Shown here: positions 44,304 to 52,931 of the stretch, one piece after another
Numbering within the stretch: the stretch's first letter is position 1
Layout: each line of letters opens with the position of its first letter
Virus record (IMG/VR): IMGVR_UViG_3300023240_001391
Span: 16,554-80,553 of that record
DNA length: 64,000 bases
Direction: 5' to 3' (one strand)
DNA from: a virus
Notes under the pieces: generated by a model
The model's database searches: none
Told to the model about the DNA's origin: nothing
The model's input: only the letters and a program-made list of their open reading frames with translations
Program-made: the position numbers and the translations under genes

Positions 44304-44327
44304 GGCTTGTTTATTCAAGTATTTTTT
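44304..44327 (+). terminator. Terminator overlapping a promoter
   Basis: GCTTG at 44305 pairs with CAAGT at 44315 around a 5-base loop, then TATTTTTT. The left arm holds the -33 TTG of the next promoter. Confidence 0.6.
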
Positions 44328-44337
44328 CATATATTAC
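44307..44337 (+). promoter_or_regulatory. Host-type promoter
   Basis: The -33 TTG is at 44307 and the -7 TATATTAC at 44330-44337, 20-nt gap. The start codon is at 44341, so the mRNA is leaderless or nearly so. Confidence 0.65.
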
Positions 44338-44340
44338 ATC

Positions 44341-44610
44341 ATGTCGAACTTAAAAGATCATTGGAAACATAAGATAGGAAATAAACCTGTCCATCACTTT
44401 ACCTCAGAACATTTTCCAGTAGAATTGATTATATTATCTGCTGGAATGATGTGTGATTCCCGTGGTGAATACGTAGAACATTATCATGTAATTGATTGTT
44501 CATCTGATTCTCCACCAAATATCACACCACCATCATTGGGATTATCAACCGAAAAAGAATTAGAATTCAGATTTAATATAAATTTTAAACAAATAACAAA
44601 TAACAAATAA
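44341..44610 (+). CDS. Hypothetical protein
   Basis: 89 residues from the ATG at 44341; the longer frame would start within the terminator/promoter. A His/Ser-rich soluble protein (SNLKDHWKHKIGNKPVHHF). First gene after the RNA region. Confidence 0.65.
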   Translation: MSNLKDHWKHKIGNKPVHHFTSEHFPVELIILSAGMMCDSRGEYVEHYHVIDCSSDSPPNITPPSLGLSTEKELEFRFNINFKQITNNK

Positions 44611-44611
44611 T

Positions 44612-44809
44612 ATGAATTGGTATTCAGTAAAAGTAAAAGTAATTACCGATAACGGTAAGACAACAAAAAAAGTAACAGAGCAATATTTAGTTAATGCGGT
44701 ATCAGTATCAGATGGAGAAGTTAAGATACATGAGTTGTTCAAAAGTTCAGGGTTGGAATATGAAGTTTCCTCAGTGACTGCAACTAAAATTCTTGAGGTA
44801 ATTAATTAA
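44612..44809 (+). CDS. Small beta-rich protein
   Basis: A 65-residue protein beginning MNWYSVKVKVITDNGKTTKK, then VSDGEVKIHELFKSS and VSSVTATKILEVI. From memory this matches a phage family that adopts a small beta-alpha-beta fold (VxVxxxxxDGKxKKxxExYLVxAxSxTEAE). Function unknown. Confidence 0.7.
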   Translation: MNWYSVKVKVITDNGKTTKKVTEQYLVNAVSVSDGEVKIHELFKSSGLEYEVSSVTATKILEVIN

Positions 44810-44810
44810 T

Positions 44811-45107
44811 ATGAAAAGCCCAACATTTGATAAAATAAAGAAATTTGTTAAGTCGGAATATCCTACAGCTAAAACTGCTGCTGATAATAACGGCAAATAC
44901 TTTGTATCTGATGATAACGGTAAACTAATGAAAGCATATTTCATACCCAATCAGACCAAAGTATTTGCCGCTTGGCATGCTGTGTATGATATTATTAAAA
45001 TCGATCAGAACATACAACGAACTCACCCAAATAAAATGGATTTAGCATCCGATGCGAAAAAAGCAATGAAAATAGAAAAAAGATTATTGAAAAGAAGATT
45101 TAGATAG
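44811..45107 (+). CDS. Basic hypothetical protein
   Basis: A 98-residue protein with a Lys/Arg-rich C-terminus (KKAMKIEKRLLKRRFR), so nucleic-acid binding is possible. One base after the previous stop. Confidence 0.65.
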   Translation: MKSPTFDKIKKFVKSEYPTAKTAADNNGKYFVSDDNGKLMKAYFIPNQTKVFAAWHAVYDIIKIDQNIQRTHPNKMDLASDAKKAMKIEKRLLKRRFR

Positions 45108-45113
45108 TTTCAC

Positions 45114-45123
45114 ATATTTATAG
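45114..45123 (+). promoter_or_regulatory. Candidate late promoter motif
   Basis: ATATTTATAG lies 8 bases upstream of the ATG at 45131, comparable with the motifs at 1823, 52909 and 63271. Confidence 0.35.
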
Positions 45124-45130
45124 ATGAGGT

Positions 45131-45769
45131 ATGGAAGATGAAGAAACACAAAAAAATAAAGAAACTTATTTTAAATCAGCAGTGGATGAATTGCCCCGAA
45201 ACTGGTACAGTGATCGGAGTTGGCAGGATGAATATGAGGTCGATATGGGGGAGATAGATAAAACGAACCCACTATTTCAATCCATATATAATACAGATGC
45301 AGACTTTAACTCAGTTATAGATGAAATAAAATCAAATAATAAAGATCATCTAACAACTTTATCTCTACTGCCAGAACCAAAGTCTTTCGATTGGGATTTA
45401 GTAACCAAGAGTAACAGCATTATTACTTATGTAAATGAAGTTTGTGATACCACCGTACATAATGTAGTTGAAGAACCATTATTAGATGATTACTTTAACA
45501 TAACATCTAATGACATATTATCTAATATTCTTTTCAGTAGAGGGGATAATGGGTATATTATCACTGGTACATCAAATACATGGAAGTTATTAGAGAAATT
45601 ATCCATTAGAATGCATTCAAAAGTATTTGATATGCCGATGAAAGTAGGGATGTCTGAAACGGAAATAGCATTTGTGGGCAATTTAATGCGATATTATATT
45701 GTTCATCATTATCAATTAAATAATGATGTGATGTTATACCTAAACGAGTTATATAAAAAATATAGATAG
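45131..45769 (+). CDS. Hypothetical protein
   Basis: A 212-residue acidic soluble protein of mixed alpha/beta character. Its length and position behind a late-type motif would fit a virion-associated protein. No family recognised. Confidence 0.7.
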   Translation: MEDEETQKNKETYFKSAVDELPRNWYSDRSWQDEYEVDMGEIDKTNPLFQSIYNTDADFNSVIDEIKSNNKDHLTTLSLLPEPKSFDWDLVTKSNSIITYVNEVCDTTVHNVVEEPLLDDYFNITSNDILSNILFSRGDNGYIITGTSNTWKLLEKLSIRMHSKVFDMPMKVGMSETEIAFVGNLMRYYIVHHYQLNNDVMLYLNELYKKYR

Positions 45770-45776
45770 GAGAGAT

Positions 45777-46151
45777 ATGAATGATGTAAGTGATTGGTGG
45801 GATGATGATGAAATCGATATATTTTCGACATTATCTAATGAAGATAAAATATCGTATATGTATGATTTATATTGTGATCCTGATGGTAATAAAATCATGT
45901 ATGATGATAAGTTTGATGATGAAGTTGATGATGATAGTGAATTTTTAGATAGTGAAGAATCAATCGGTGTTACTGAAAATAAAAATGAAATAGTAATATT
46001 TGGCACTAATAAAAGTTCAATCGATGTTGTCGCGAGTAGAATATTTATGAATGGTATTATATTAAAATTACAATCCATTGATACCGCTAACTCTAAATGT
46101 AAAGTAACCTATAAAATAATTGGTGTAGTAAATTCAATATCTGTAAACTAA
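45777..46151 (+). CDS. Very acidic hypothetical protein
   Basis: A 124-residue protein with long Asp/Glu runs (DDKFDDEVDDDSEFLDSEES) and a beta-rich C-terminal part. 7 bases after the previous gene. Confidence 0.65.
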   Translation: MNDVSDWWDDDEIDIFSTLSNEDKISYMYDLYCDPDGNKIMYDDKFDDEVDDDSEFLDSEESIGVTENKNEIVIFGTNKSSIDVVASRIFMNGIILKLQSIDTANSKCKVTYKIIGVVNSISVN

Positions 46152-46152
46152 T

Positions 46153-46386
46153 ATGAATAATATAAATCAAATGATAAGTATAAACGACAACTTATATAGT
46201 ATCATCAGACGAATTAAAATTAATAATAAACCAATACTTGCATACTGGAAGGTTGCAAATAAATGCGATAGTGTGTTTAAGAAGGATGGGTATTATTATT
46301 TATGTAGGAAAATTGAAGAGATTGAGTTTAAAGAAATATCTTATGTAAATAAGTATCTACCTGTTGTAATAAAACAGGGGGAATAA
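46153..46386 (+). CDS. Small hypothetical protein
   Basis: 77 residues (MNNINQMISINDNLYSIIRR; KKDGYYYLCRKIEEIEF), beta-rich. One base after the previous stop. Faces the only minus-strand gene, so its transcript must end within the following few bases. Confidence 0.6.
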   Translation: MNNINQMISINDNLYSIIRRIKINNKPILAYWKVANKCDSVFKKDGYYYLCRKIEEIEFKEISYVNKYLPVVIKQGE

Positions 46387-46401
46387 TCCCACTGTTATTC
46401 G

Positions 46402-46908
46402 TTAAAAGCTAGCTTTATGTAATACATTAACTAACTTTCGTTTTTCATCATCCCATACAAGTTTAGTATCCCTATATGTGAACTTATAAACGATACGCCT
46501 AGTTACACTTTCTTCTGGTTTCGAAATTTCTAATATAAAGCATTCTTTTTGAGTGCATATTAAAAACCGTTCATTGTTTAGATTAATTTCAATCTTACAA
46601 TAACCATGTCTATGAATATTACCAGTCCACCAAAATTCACCAAATAACTCACATTCCATTTCAGGGGGCAATGGTAAATAATGCGATCCATCTGATTCAA
46701 TAAGTGCAAAAAGAACTACAGTCTGTGGGAATATAATATCCACTTTAAGACCACTTTTTTGATCGTAGGTATCTAATCCCGTTTTAAATACCTGATGATC
46801 ACCTATTCGACCACGTCGTTCTTTATAGGGATCAATCACTTTATTTTGAGCATTTACGTTAAATCCCATCAAAACTAATATTACTAAACTCATTATTATT
46901 CTTAGCAT
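46402..46908 (-). CDS. Exported hypothetical protein, only minus-strand gene
   Basis: 168 residues from the ATG at 46908 (an in-frame ATG 18 bases upstream is possible). A signal peptide is clear (MLRIIMSLVILVLMGFNVNA). The mature part is beta-rich with W-W and Cys residues. It is the only gene on this strand in the window. It resembles in plan the exported proteins at 323 and 32139. Independent expression suggests a morphon-like insertion. Confidence 0.8.
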   Translation of the reverse strand: MLRIIMSLVILVLMGFNVNAQNKVIDPYKERRGRIGDHQVFKTGLDTYDQKSGLKVDIIFPQTVVLFALIESDGSHYLPLPPEMECELFGEFWWTGNIHRHGYCKIEINLNNERFLICTQKECFILEISKPEESVTRRIVYKFTYRDTKLVWDDEKRKLVNVLHKASF

Positions 46909-46930
46909 ATATCCCCCTGCCCACATAGAT

Positions 46931-46976
46931 GGTAACTTGTTCTGCTCACTATATATATATTCAATAATCTAAGTTA
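46931..46976. other. Inverted repeat between divergent genes
   Basis: GGTAACTT at about 46931 and AAGTTACC at about 46969 are perfect 8-bp inverted repeats around a 30-base AT-rich loop. They lie between the minus-strand gene and the next plus-strand promoter. They could be an operator or a bidirectional terminator. Confidence 0.5.
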
Positions 46977-47010
46977 CCGAATAAACTTAACATAAATTTA
47001 ATGTAGAAAG

Positions 47011-47042
47011 TTTGGTGTCTCCAAATTAAATGATTACTTTTG
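47011..47042 (+). promoter_or_regulatory. Host-type promoter
   Basis: The -33 TTTGG is at 47011 and a perfect -7 TACTTTTG at 47035-47042, 19-nt gap. TTTGG also pairs with CCAAA seven bases on, a weak hairpin. Confidence 0.75.
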
Positions 47043-47057
47043 ATTAAAATAAAAAAT

Positions 47058-47372
47058 ATGGGATTTACTATAAACGAGAAGTTTGAAACTGAACTTCATT
47101 ACCAAGATGTGGCATTAATTTCGGTTGCATTTTCTGAGAAAATTGAGAGACACGAACATACAATGAATCAAGATCAACTAAAACGGATGAATCGATTAGT
47201 TGATAGATTGGGGGTTGAAATGTATGATCATCCAGATAATGATATTGATATATCATCTGAGTTTGAAAGGAAGTTGTTTAAATTAATAAACAAATATACC
47301 TCAGCGGGCCTTAAAAAACCTGAATTAGTTAAAAAAATGGAATGGGTAACTGATAGTTGTAAAACGAGTTAA
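47058..47372 (+). CDS. Hypothetical protein
   Basis: 104 residues from the ATG at 47058; an upstream TTG lies in the -7 box. Helical and charged. No family recognised. Confidence 0.65.
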   Translation: MGFTINEKFETELHYQDVALISVAFSEKIERHEHTMNQDQLKRMNRLVDRLGVEMYDHPDNDIDISSEFERKLFKLINKYTSAGLKKPELVKKMEWVTDSCKTS

Positions 47373-47385
47373 ATGAAAAATAAAT

Positions 47386-47613
47386 ATGAATGAGTTGAAT
47401 GAGTTCAGTAAATCTACGATCAGTGATATGGATGAGTTGATTGGGTGTAAATTCAAAAGAAACGTATATGGAGTTTCCAAATGGACTGATGTTATCAAAT
47501 ATGTATCTATTGTTAGAGAATGCAGTTTCAAGGTGCCTGGTTGGAAACCTGTGATTATGGTTAGGGGTAATCTTCATTCATACCCAATTGATGAAATTTT
47601 AATATTTGATTAA
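47386..47613 (+). CDS. Hypothetical protein
   Basis: 75 residues (MNELNEFSKSTISDMDELIG; KVPGWKPVIMVRGNLHSYPI). A helical N-terminus and a small beta C-terminus. Last gene before a strong terminator. Confidence 0.65.
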   Translation: MNELNEFSKSTISDMDELIGCKFKRNVYGVSKWTDVIKYVSIVRECSFKVPGWKPVIMVRGNLHSYPIDEILIFD

Positions 47614-47616
47614 TTT

Positions 47617-47641
47617 AAACACCCAGTTTGGGTGTTTTTTT
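47617..47641 (+). terminator. Strong Rho-independent terminator
   Basis: AAACACCC pairs perfectly with GGGTGTTT around a short loop, followed by a T run. It separates the early/accessory side from the late structural side. Confidence 0.92.
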
Positions 47642-47873
47642 ATATCTACTAATTAGATATAGTATTCCCGAAACCTCTTATGATGATACTTATTTTTTTC
47701 TTATCCCTTAATTAATAGGATTTTAATTATTGTCAATCTGATATTAAAGAATAACTTATTAGTTTGTACTTATATATACATGGTTAATCTAAAGATCAAA
47801 CATGAATAAGTAAAAAAGAATTGAATCAAGCTCATAAGTATTTATTATAACTACAATTTAAAAAGTTAATTAC
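47642..47873. other. Intergenic region before the late block
   Basis: About 230 bases without ORF. TATATCTACTAATTAGATATAG is an imperfect palindrome. ACTTATATATAC near 47768 is the only candidate for a late-type promoter; no TTAGG/TAnnTTTG pair is visible. Confidence 0.5.
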
Positions 47874-48788
47874 ATGGTGTTTTGGAAAACTATTTTTAAA
47901 AAAAGTACACTTTTTATAATTCTGATGGTATTATCTACATTTGGATTATCATTCACAGCTGCATATTATTCTGTTTACGGTCTTAGTTCATTGTTCGCTG
48001 GATCTCAGATTGAAGTTATTATTATGGCATCAACCTTAGAATTCTCAAAGTTGGTAATTGCAAGTTACCTACATAATCATTGGAAACGGATAGGGGTATT
48101 TTTAAAGACTTATTTGACATTAGGGGTTGTTATATTAATGTTAATAACATCAGCTGGAGTTTATGGATTTTTGACATCAGCTTATCAGTCGACTGCATTT
48201 GAAATGGATATATTCAATAATAAGGTTGAGTTGTTAGAAACTAAGAAAGATCGGTTCATCACTGAATCAAACAGATATACAATTGATCGGAACAATATAT
48301 CCAATTCGATAAATGAGTTGACAAAAGGACTGTCTAACAACGTTATTCAATATAAAGATGATGACACTGGTAAAATAATAACAACTACATCAAGTGCAAC
48401 CCGCTCGGTGTTGAATACACAACTTAATGTTTCTCAAATAAATTACGATAAGTTATCAGATAAGATCAATACATTAAATGATTCTATTACAAAATATGAG
48501 CTACGGATTATGTCTGTAAAATCAGAAAGTACTATCTCATCTGAGTTAGGACCATTATTATACTTAACAGAACTAACAGGAAAACCTATGAATGAGGTTG
48601 TGAATTGGTTTACATTATTAATTGTAATTGTATTTGACCCATTAGCAATTGCTATGGTTATAGCACTAAACAAATATGTATCCTATGTTAGTAATAATGA
48701 GGATAATACTAAGGTCGATATTGTTCCACAGAAAACGAAACTTATCAATTCTGATAAAACTTCAATAAGAAAAAGAAAAAGAAAGTAG
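47874..48788 (+). CDS. Membrane protein with periplasmic coiled coil
   Basis: A 304-residue protein. Hydrophobic segments at about 13-33, 45-62 and 77-98 are followed by a long coiled-coil region (about 110-215) and a last membrane helix (about 243-265). The C-terminus is very basic (SIRKRKRK). Such proteins open the late block of several large phages. Function is unknown; a role in membrane anchoring or in lysis control is possible. Confidence 0.75.
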   Translation: MVFWKTIFKKSTLFIILMVLSTFGLSFTAAYYSVYGLSSLFAGSQIEVIIMASTLEFSKLVIASYLHNHWKRIGVFLKTYLTLGVVILMLITSAGVYGFLTSAYQSTAFEMDIFNNKVELLETKKDRFITESNRYTIDRNNISNSINELTKGLSNNVIQYKDDDTGKIITTTSSATRSVLNTQLNVSQINYDKLSDKINTLNDSITKYELRIMSVKSESTISSELGPLLYLTELTGKPMNEVVNWFTLLIVIVFDPLAIAMVIALNKYVSYVSNNEDNTKVDIVPQKTKLINSDKTSIRKRKRK

Positions 48789-48795
48789 CTTATAA

Positions 48796-48826
48796 TTTGT
48801 TTAATCGTAAAATATTTCGTATATTG
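48796..48826 (+). promoter_or_regulatory. Host-type promoter
   Basis: TTTG at 48796 and the -7 TATATTG at 48820-48826, 20-nt gap, 24 bases before the co-chaperonin ATG. It allows early expression of that gene independent of late sigma. Confidence 0.7.
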
Positions 48827-48849
48827 CATAAAATAATAATAAAAAAACT

Positions 48850-49164
48850 ATGGAATACAGATACGAAAAACCATTAGGTGATAGGGTTGTTGTCGATATA
48901 ATCAAAAACAAAGAAGAGAAAACAGCAGGTGGATTATTAAAACCAGCGGGCCTTGATGATACTATGATGGGTATTGTTTTAATAACAGGAGATGGATTAT
49001 TTACTCAAACTGGTGATAGAATACAAATGACTGTAAAAGCGGGTGATACGGTACTGCTACAAGGTACAGGCGTTAAGCATAAAAACGGTGATAAATCATA
49101 TCAGATATACCGTGAAGGTGATATTTTATCAATAGTAACCCCAATATATAATATAGAAATATGA
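48850..49164 (+). CDS. GroES/gp31-like co-chaperonin
   Basis: A 104-residue protein. PLGDRVVVDIIKNKEEKTAG, then a roof-loop region, VKAGDTVLLQGTGVK and a final IYREGDILSIV follow the GroES blocks (PLGDRVxV, xTAGGI, VKxGDxVL, xxEDIL). T4 gp31 replaces GroES so that GroEL can fold the major capsid protein; the same is likely here. The segment after EEKTAGG corresponds to the GroEL-binding mobile loop, but is short. The stop overlaps the next ATG. Confidence 0.85.
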   Translation: MEYRYEKPLGDRVVVDIIKNKEEKTAGGLLKPAGLDDTMMGIVLITGDGLFTQTGDRIQMTVKAGDTVLLQGTGVKHKNGDKSYQIYREGDILSIVTPIYNIEI

Positions 49165-49922
49165 TTCATATCTTAGATGAAAATGAAATTACAAGTAATT
49201 ATAAACTTTTAAGAGAGATTATATCCAATACTTTTAAAGGTGATCGGTTAATTGCTTTGAATAATATGTATGATGTACTGGAAGAGAGAATCTTACTAAC
49301 ACCTGCATCTTCAACTGATTTTTTTCATAATGCCTTCGCTGGTGGTTATATAGATCATGTATTACGTGTTACACGTAATGCAGTAAACGTAATGAAACTT
49401 TATGAAGATTCCGAAATGGAGATTGGTGATTTTGATACTGAAACATTAATCTTTACAGCACTTCACCATGATTTAGGTAAGATTGGTAATGAAACTGAAA
49501 ATTGGTACATACCTAATGATTCCCAATGGCATGTTGAGAATCAAGGTAAAATATATACCACAAATCCTAGTATGCATTACATGAATTTAAATGATCGTAC
49601 TTTTTGGATGTTGAATCATTTTGGTATTAAGATTTCAGAGGTAGAGTATCTTGGGATCAAACTAACAGATGGGTTGTATGATGAATCTAATAAGCAATAC
49701 TTTATATCATATAATAAAAACAATTATTTAAAGACATCATTACCGTTTATAATGCATCAGGCTGACATTATGGCGGCAAGATATGAAAATGACCGATGGA
49801 GACGTGGGAGTGGGGTAGCATTACCTAAATCAACAGGTGGTCGTCCATCTAAAAAAGAAAAGCTAAGTTCGATCAAAATGGAATCGAAATTAGATTTTGA
49901 TAGTATATTTAAAACGGATTAA
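49161..49922 (+). CDS. HD-domain phosphohydrolase
   Basis: A 253-residue protein. AGGYIDHVLRV (His66 region), TALHHDLGKIGNE (HD about 102-103) and HQADIMAAR (Asp) are the three metal-binding blocks of an HD domain. A basic C-terminal tail (GGRPSKKEK) follows. The closest comparison is with HD proteins such as YfbR-like nucleotidases and TraI-type HD domains. The substrate is unknown, with nucleotides most likely. Overlaps the co-chaperonin gene by 4 bases. Confidence 0.75.
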   Translation: MIHILDENEITSNYKLLREIISNTFKGDRLIALNNMYDVLEERILLTPASSTDFFHNAFAGGYIDHVLRVTRNAVNVMKLYEDSEMEIGDFDTETLIFTALHHDLGKIGNETENWYIPNDSQWHVENQGKIYTTNPSMHYMNLNDRTFWMLNHFGIKISEVEYLGIKLTDGLYDESNKQYFISYNKNNYLKTSLPFIMHQADIMAARYENDRWRRGSGVALPKSTGGRPSKKEKLSSIKMESKLDFDSIFKTD

Positions 49923-49931
49923 AAATATAAT

Positions 49932-50234
49932 ATGGTAGCAACGATAGTAATTTTAGGAATTGTATTAAGTGTGTGTGTTTTTATAATATACAATCTTTTC
50001 AAAAAATTAGAAAAATTAGAAGATGAAAATGAAACAAATTATGGATTTTTTATAGCAAGTTTTAATTCAATGAAATCAGCATATATGAAAATGAAGGATA
50101 TTGATACATTGGGTTCATTTGAATCTGATGATGAATCTGGATCGATATTCGCTGAAATTAAATCCGCAATGAATTCACTTAATGATGAATTTAATTTAGA
50201 TAATAATGTAGAAGAAACTGAGGGGAGAAATTAG
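49932..50234 (+). CDS. Membrane-anchored coiled-coil protein
   Basis: A 100-residue protein. One N-terminal membrane helix (IVILGIVLSVCVFIIYNLF), then a charged coiled-coil (KKLEKLEDENETNYG) and an acidic tail. Function unknown. Confidence 0.65.
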   Translation: MVATIVILGIVLSVCVFIIYNLFKKLEKLEDENETNYGFFIASFNSMKSAYMKMKDIDTLGSFESDDESGSIFAEIKSAMNSLNDEFNLDNNVEETEGRN

Positions 50235-50237
50235 AGA

Positions 50238-50963
50238 ATGGGGGAAGTTAAGAAAATAAAGAAAAGAAGAAGAAAAAAATCAAAACGGTATTTTACACAT
50301 ATAACACAAGTAGCAATATGTGCATACAATGGAACTGATGATCAACGGCTTAGAAATAAGATTTATAAACGATTTATACAATATCCATTTGATAAGTTAG
50401 CAGAAAATGCGATAAACACATTTAAAACAAAATATTTTAATGATTCATTCGATGATGTAAAAGCTAATGTGGTGGCATTCCTTAATGAAAAGATACATAT
50501 GTATATTCCTGAAAACGGTAAAGCATTTTCATACTTTACAGTTATATCTAGGCATTATCTATGGAATGAGAATAACAAAAATTATGATATTCTTAAGTCA
50601 CGTGATACGTTAGAGGCTGTTGATTTATCTAGAGATATTGTAAATGAAGTTTATTCAGAAAGTAGTAGAGAATATAAATCAGAATTTATTGATTTATTTT
50701 CAGAATACATTGATGTTAATTTGAATACGTTATTTTCTAAACAACGTGATAGATCGATTGCTGATAGTGTAAATGAGTTATTTAAACGTAGGCATAATTT
50801 ATATTCTTATAACAAAAAAGCACTGTATATACTTATTAGAGAACGAACTAATGTCAATACTCAATACATAACTCGCGTTGTTAACATATTAAAAACCTTA
50901 TATCTAAAGTTATACACTGAGTACAATGCAAATGGACATATAAAAATAAAAATAGATGGATAA
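50238..50963 (+). CDS. Late sigma factor, T4 gp55-like
   Basis: A 241-residue protein. A basic start (KKIKKRRRKKSKRYF) precedes ICAYNGTDDQRLRNKIYKRF and FLNEKIHMYIPENGKAFSYF, then TVISRHYLWNENNK. These correspond to sigma region 2-like helices of the gp55-type late sigma factors annotated in large Bacteroidetes and T4-like phages. It would direct host RNA polymerase to late promoters; the recurring ATATTTATA motif before structural genes is a candidate target. No sliding-clamp-binding tail can be confirmed. Overlaps the next gene by 8 bases. Confidence 0.75.
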   Translation: MGEVKKIKKRRRKKSKRYFTHITQVAICAYNGTDDQRLRNKIYKRFIQYPFDKLAENAINTFKTKYFNDSFDDVKANVVAFLNEKIHMYIPENGKAFSYFTVISRHYLWNENNKNYDILKSRDTLEAVDLSRDIVNEVYSESSREYKSEFIDLFSEYIDVNLNTLFSKQRDRSIADSVNELFKRRHNLYSYNKKALYILIRERTNVNTQYITRVVNILKTLYLKLYTEYNANGHIKIKIDG

Positions 50964-51321
50964 GGATACAGAATTATTTAAAGGTAAATCATTTTCTGAT
51001 TTAATGTCTCATATATATGACAATTCTAAAAAGAAAGATAGGCAGCTTAAACTATTAATAGCAACGTTAGAACCATTAGTTAAAGATCTTAATGATGCGA
51101 CAGTGGTGGTTCCACTTATAAAAGAATATATGGAAATCGCTGTAAAGAATGATGAGCAGATTGTTAAGTTGGCAGCTATTGTGCAACGTATGTTAAAGGA
51201 TTCTAGTTCTGGTAATGATGATTCATTTGGATTGTCAGATGAAGAAAAGAAACAACTTCTGAGTAACGCAAGAGAAATTGATAATAAAATTGATTTACTT
51301 AAAAAGAGTGAGGGTGATTAA
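50956..51321 (+). CDS. Hypothetical coiled-coil protein
   Basis: A 121-residue all-helical protein (DRQLKLLIATLEPLVKDL). Overlaps late sigma upstream and the hub gene downstream by one base, so it is probably a co-activator of late transcription or a baseplate assembly factor. No homology recognised. Confidence 0.65.
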   Translation: MDKDTELFKGKSFSDLMSHIYDNSKKKDRQLKLLIATLEPLVKDLNDATVVVPLIKEYMEIAVKNDEQIVKLAAIVQRMLKDSSSGNDDSFGLSDEEKKQLLSNAREIDNKIDLLKKSEGD

Positions 51322-52322
51322 TGTCTAATTTTTCATTAAATACTGGAATAGTTAAAAGTATAATTTTAAAAGATGATAATAGCAATTCGGTAAATTCTAT
51401 TGGGGTTCATGTAGAGAATATCCCTAATAAATTAATCACAGCATACCCTTATGATTCTAATATAAAAAAAGTACCTTTAATGGGTGAGGCTGTATTATTA
51501 GTAAAATCGCATGATGGTAGTTCAAAACCAACCAACAAAACTTCCAATACTAGATATTATTACTTAAACCCGATTTCATTACAAAACAGTATTCATAATA
51601 ATGCGCTTCCTGGATCTAAAACAATCAAAGTTGTAGATCGAAATTTAGAATACCAATCAACTCAAACTGGAAATCCAAATACATCAAGGTTAAAATCAAA
51701 TAAATATAATTTAGGAAATGGTTTTGTGGAAGTGAGTGGGATAAACCAATTGCAACCATTTATAGGTGATGTTATTATAGAAGGTAGATTTGGACATTCC
51801 CTTCGATTTGGATACACACCAAAGAATAGTGATACTACTCTCAGACCTTCTTGGAAATCGGCTAAAGTTGAAGAACCAATAATCATATTATCAAATGGTA
51901 GAAAATCATCTAAAGGTTCTAATAAATATACCATAGAGGATGTAAATGATGATTTATCATCAATCTGGCTAACATCTTCTCAAAATCTACCAATATCAAC
52001 AGCTCAATCATTAGCATTGGGAGTGATACCGCAGAAAAGTTTTAATAAACCAACTATACTTATCAACTCTGATAGGATAATTTTAAATTCTAAATCAGAT
52101 TATATAATATTATCAGCTAAAAAATCAGTCAATATATCAACACCAAATTGGGCAGCTGATATGGATAAGATGTTCACTATATTAGAAAGTGTTATACAAC
52201 AATTAGCAGATTTAGTATCAGCTAAAGCAACCTTTGCAACAGGCGCAGGCCCAACTGGTGTAGCAACTAATCTACCACAAGTTCAAAAATTGTTAGCGGA
52301 TCTCAAATTAATGGCACAATAA
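51321..52322 (+). CDS. Baseplate hub protein, gp5-like
   Basis: A 333-residue protein. The N-terminal part contains PLMGEAVLLV and GDVIIEGRFGHSLRFG, typical of the OB-fold hub domain of T4-like and Bacteroidetes phage gp5-type proteins. The C-terminal part (ILNSKSDYIILSAKKSVNIS) is a short beta-helical spike-like repeat. No lysozyme domain is present, unlike T4 gp5. It forms the central spike platform of the baseplate. Confidence 0.75.
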   Translation: MSNFSLNTGIVKSIILKDDNSNSVNSIGVHVENIPNKLITAYPYDSNIKKVPLMGEAVLLVKSHDGSSKPTNKTSNTRYYYLNPISLQNSIHNNALPGSKTIKVVDRNLEYQSTQTGNPNTSRLKSNKYNLGNGFVEVSGINQLQPFIGDVIIEGRFGHSLRFGYTPKNSDTTLRPSWKSAKVEEPIIILSNGRKSSKGSNKYTIEDVNDDLSSIWLTSSQNLPISTAQSLALGVIPQKSFNKPTILINSDRIILNSKSDYIILSAKKSVNISTPNWAADMDKMFTILESVIQQLADLVSAKATFATGAGPTGVATNLPQVQKLLADLKLMAQ

Positions 52323-52324
52323 AT

Positions 52325-52894
52325 ATGCCAGCAAATTGGAGTACATTCGTAAATACAGTAGCACCTTTTTTAGATAGTGCCGTTCCCAAAACCGAAAGAG
52401 ACACTGCCCGTGTCATATCAAATTCTTATAAAGCATCAACATCAATGGTGTCTATTTCTAATATAATTGGATCAATTCCAATATTAACACCACCTACTAT
52501 ATTGATGGAAAATGCAATACTTGATGTATTTAATAAAACAAAACAATCAGGCCGTAAATCAATTCCACCGTATTATATTAAGTGGGCAAACGAACTATCA
52601 TCGTATTGGTTACAAACTAAATGGAATCCACTTCCACCACCAATTGGATATGTGGGCCCGATTACAGGGGTAAATACTCAATTCGGTGGAATCGTAACAA
52701 CTCTTAGTGTTAACCTGTTCAATGCATTTAATAACCCACCTTCACCCGTACCATTGGGAAATATTATATGCGCAAAATTAGTCACTGCATTTCAAATACA
52801 TCTACTAACTATTACAGGATTATACATTGGAACTATACCATCACCAAATGGCCCTATACCAGGCCCACCATTTCCTTGGATTGGTATAGTGTAA
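52325..52894 (+). CDS. Structural protein, probably baseplate
   Basis: A 189-residue Pro-rich protein (SIPILTPPTILM; PSPNGPIPGPPFPWIG). It starts 2 bases after the hub gene and lies in the baseplate block. The family is not recognised, though similar genes sit between hub and gp25 in related phages (from memory). Confidence 0.65.
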   Translation: MPANWSTFVNTVAPFLDSAVPKTERDTARVISNSYKASTSMVSISNIIGSIPILTPPTILMENAILDVFNKTKQSGRKSIPPYYIKWANELSSYWLQTKWNPLPPPIGYVGPITGVNTQFGGIVTTLSVNLFNAFNNPPSPVPLGNIICAKLVTAFQIHLLTITGLYIGTIPSPNGPIPGPPFPWIGIV

Positions 52895-52908
52895 AACAAA
52901 TGAATTAT

Positions 52909-52923
52909 ATATTTATATAAAAG
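52909..52923 (+). promoter_or_regulatory. Candidate late promoter motif
   Basis: ATATTTATATAAAAG, identical to 1823-1837, 8 bases before the ATG at 52932. Confidence 0.4.
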
Positions 52924-52931
52924 AACGTATT

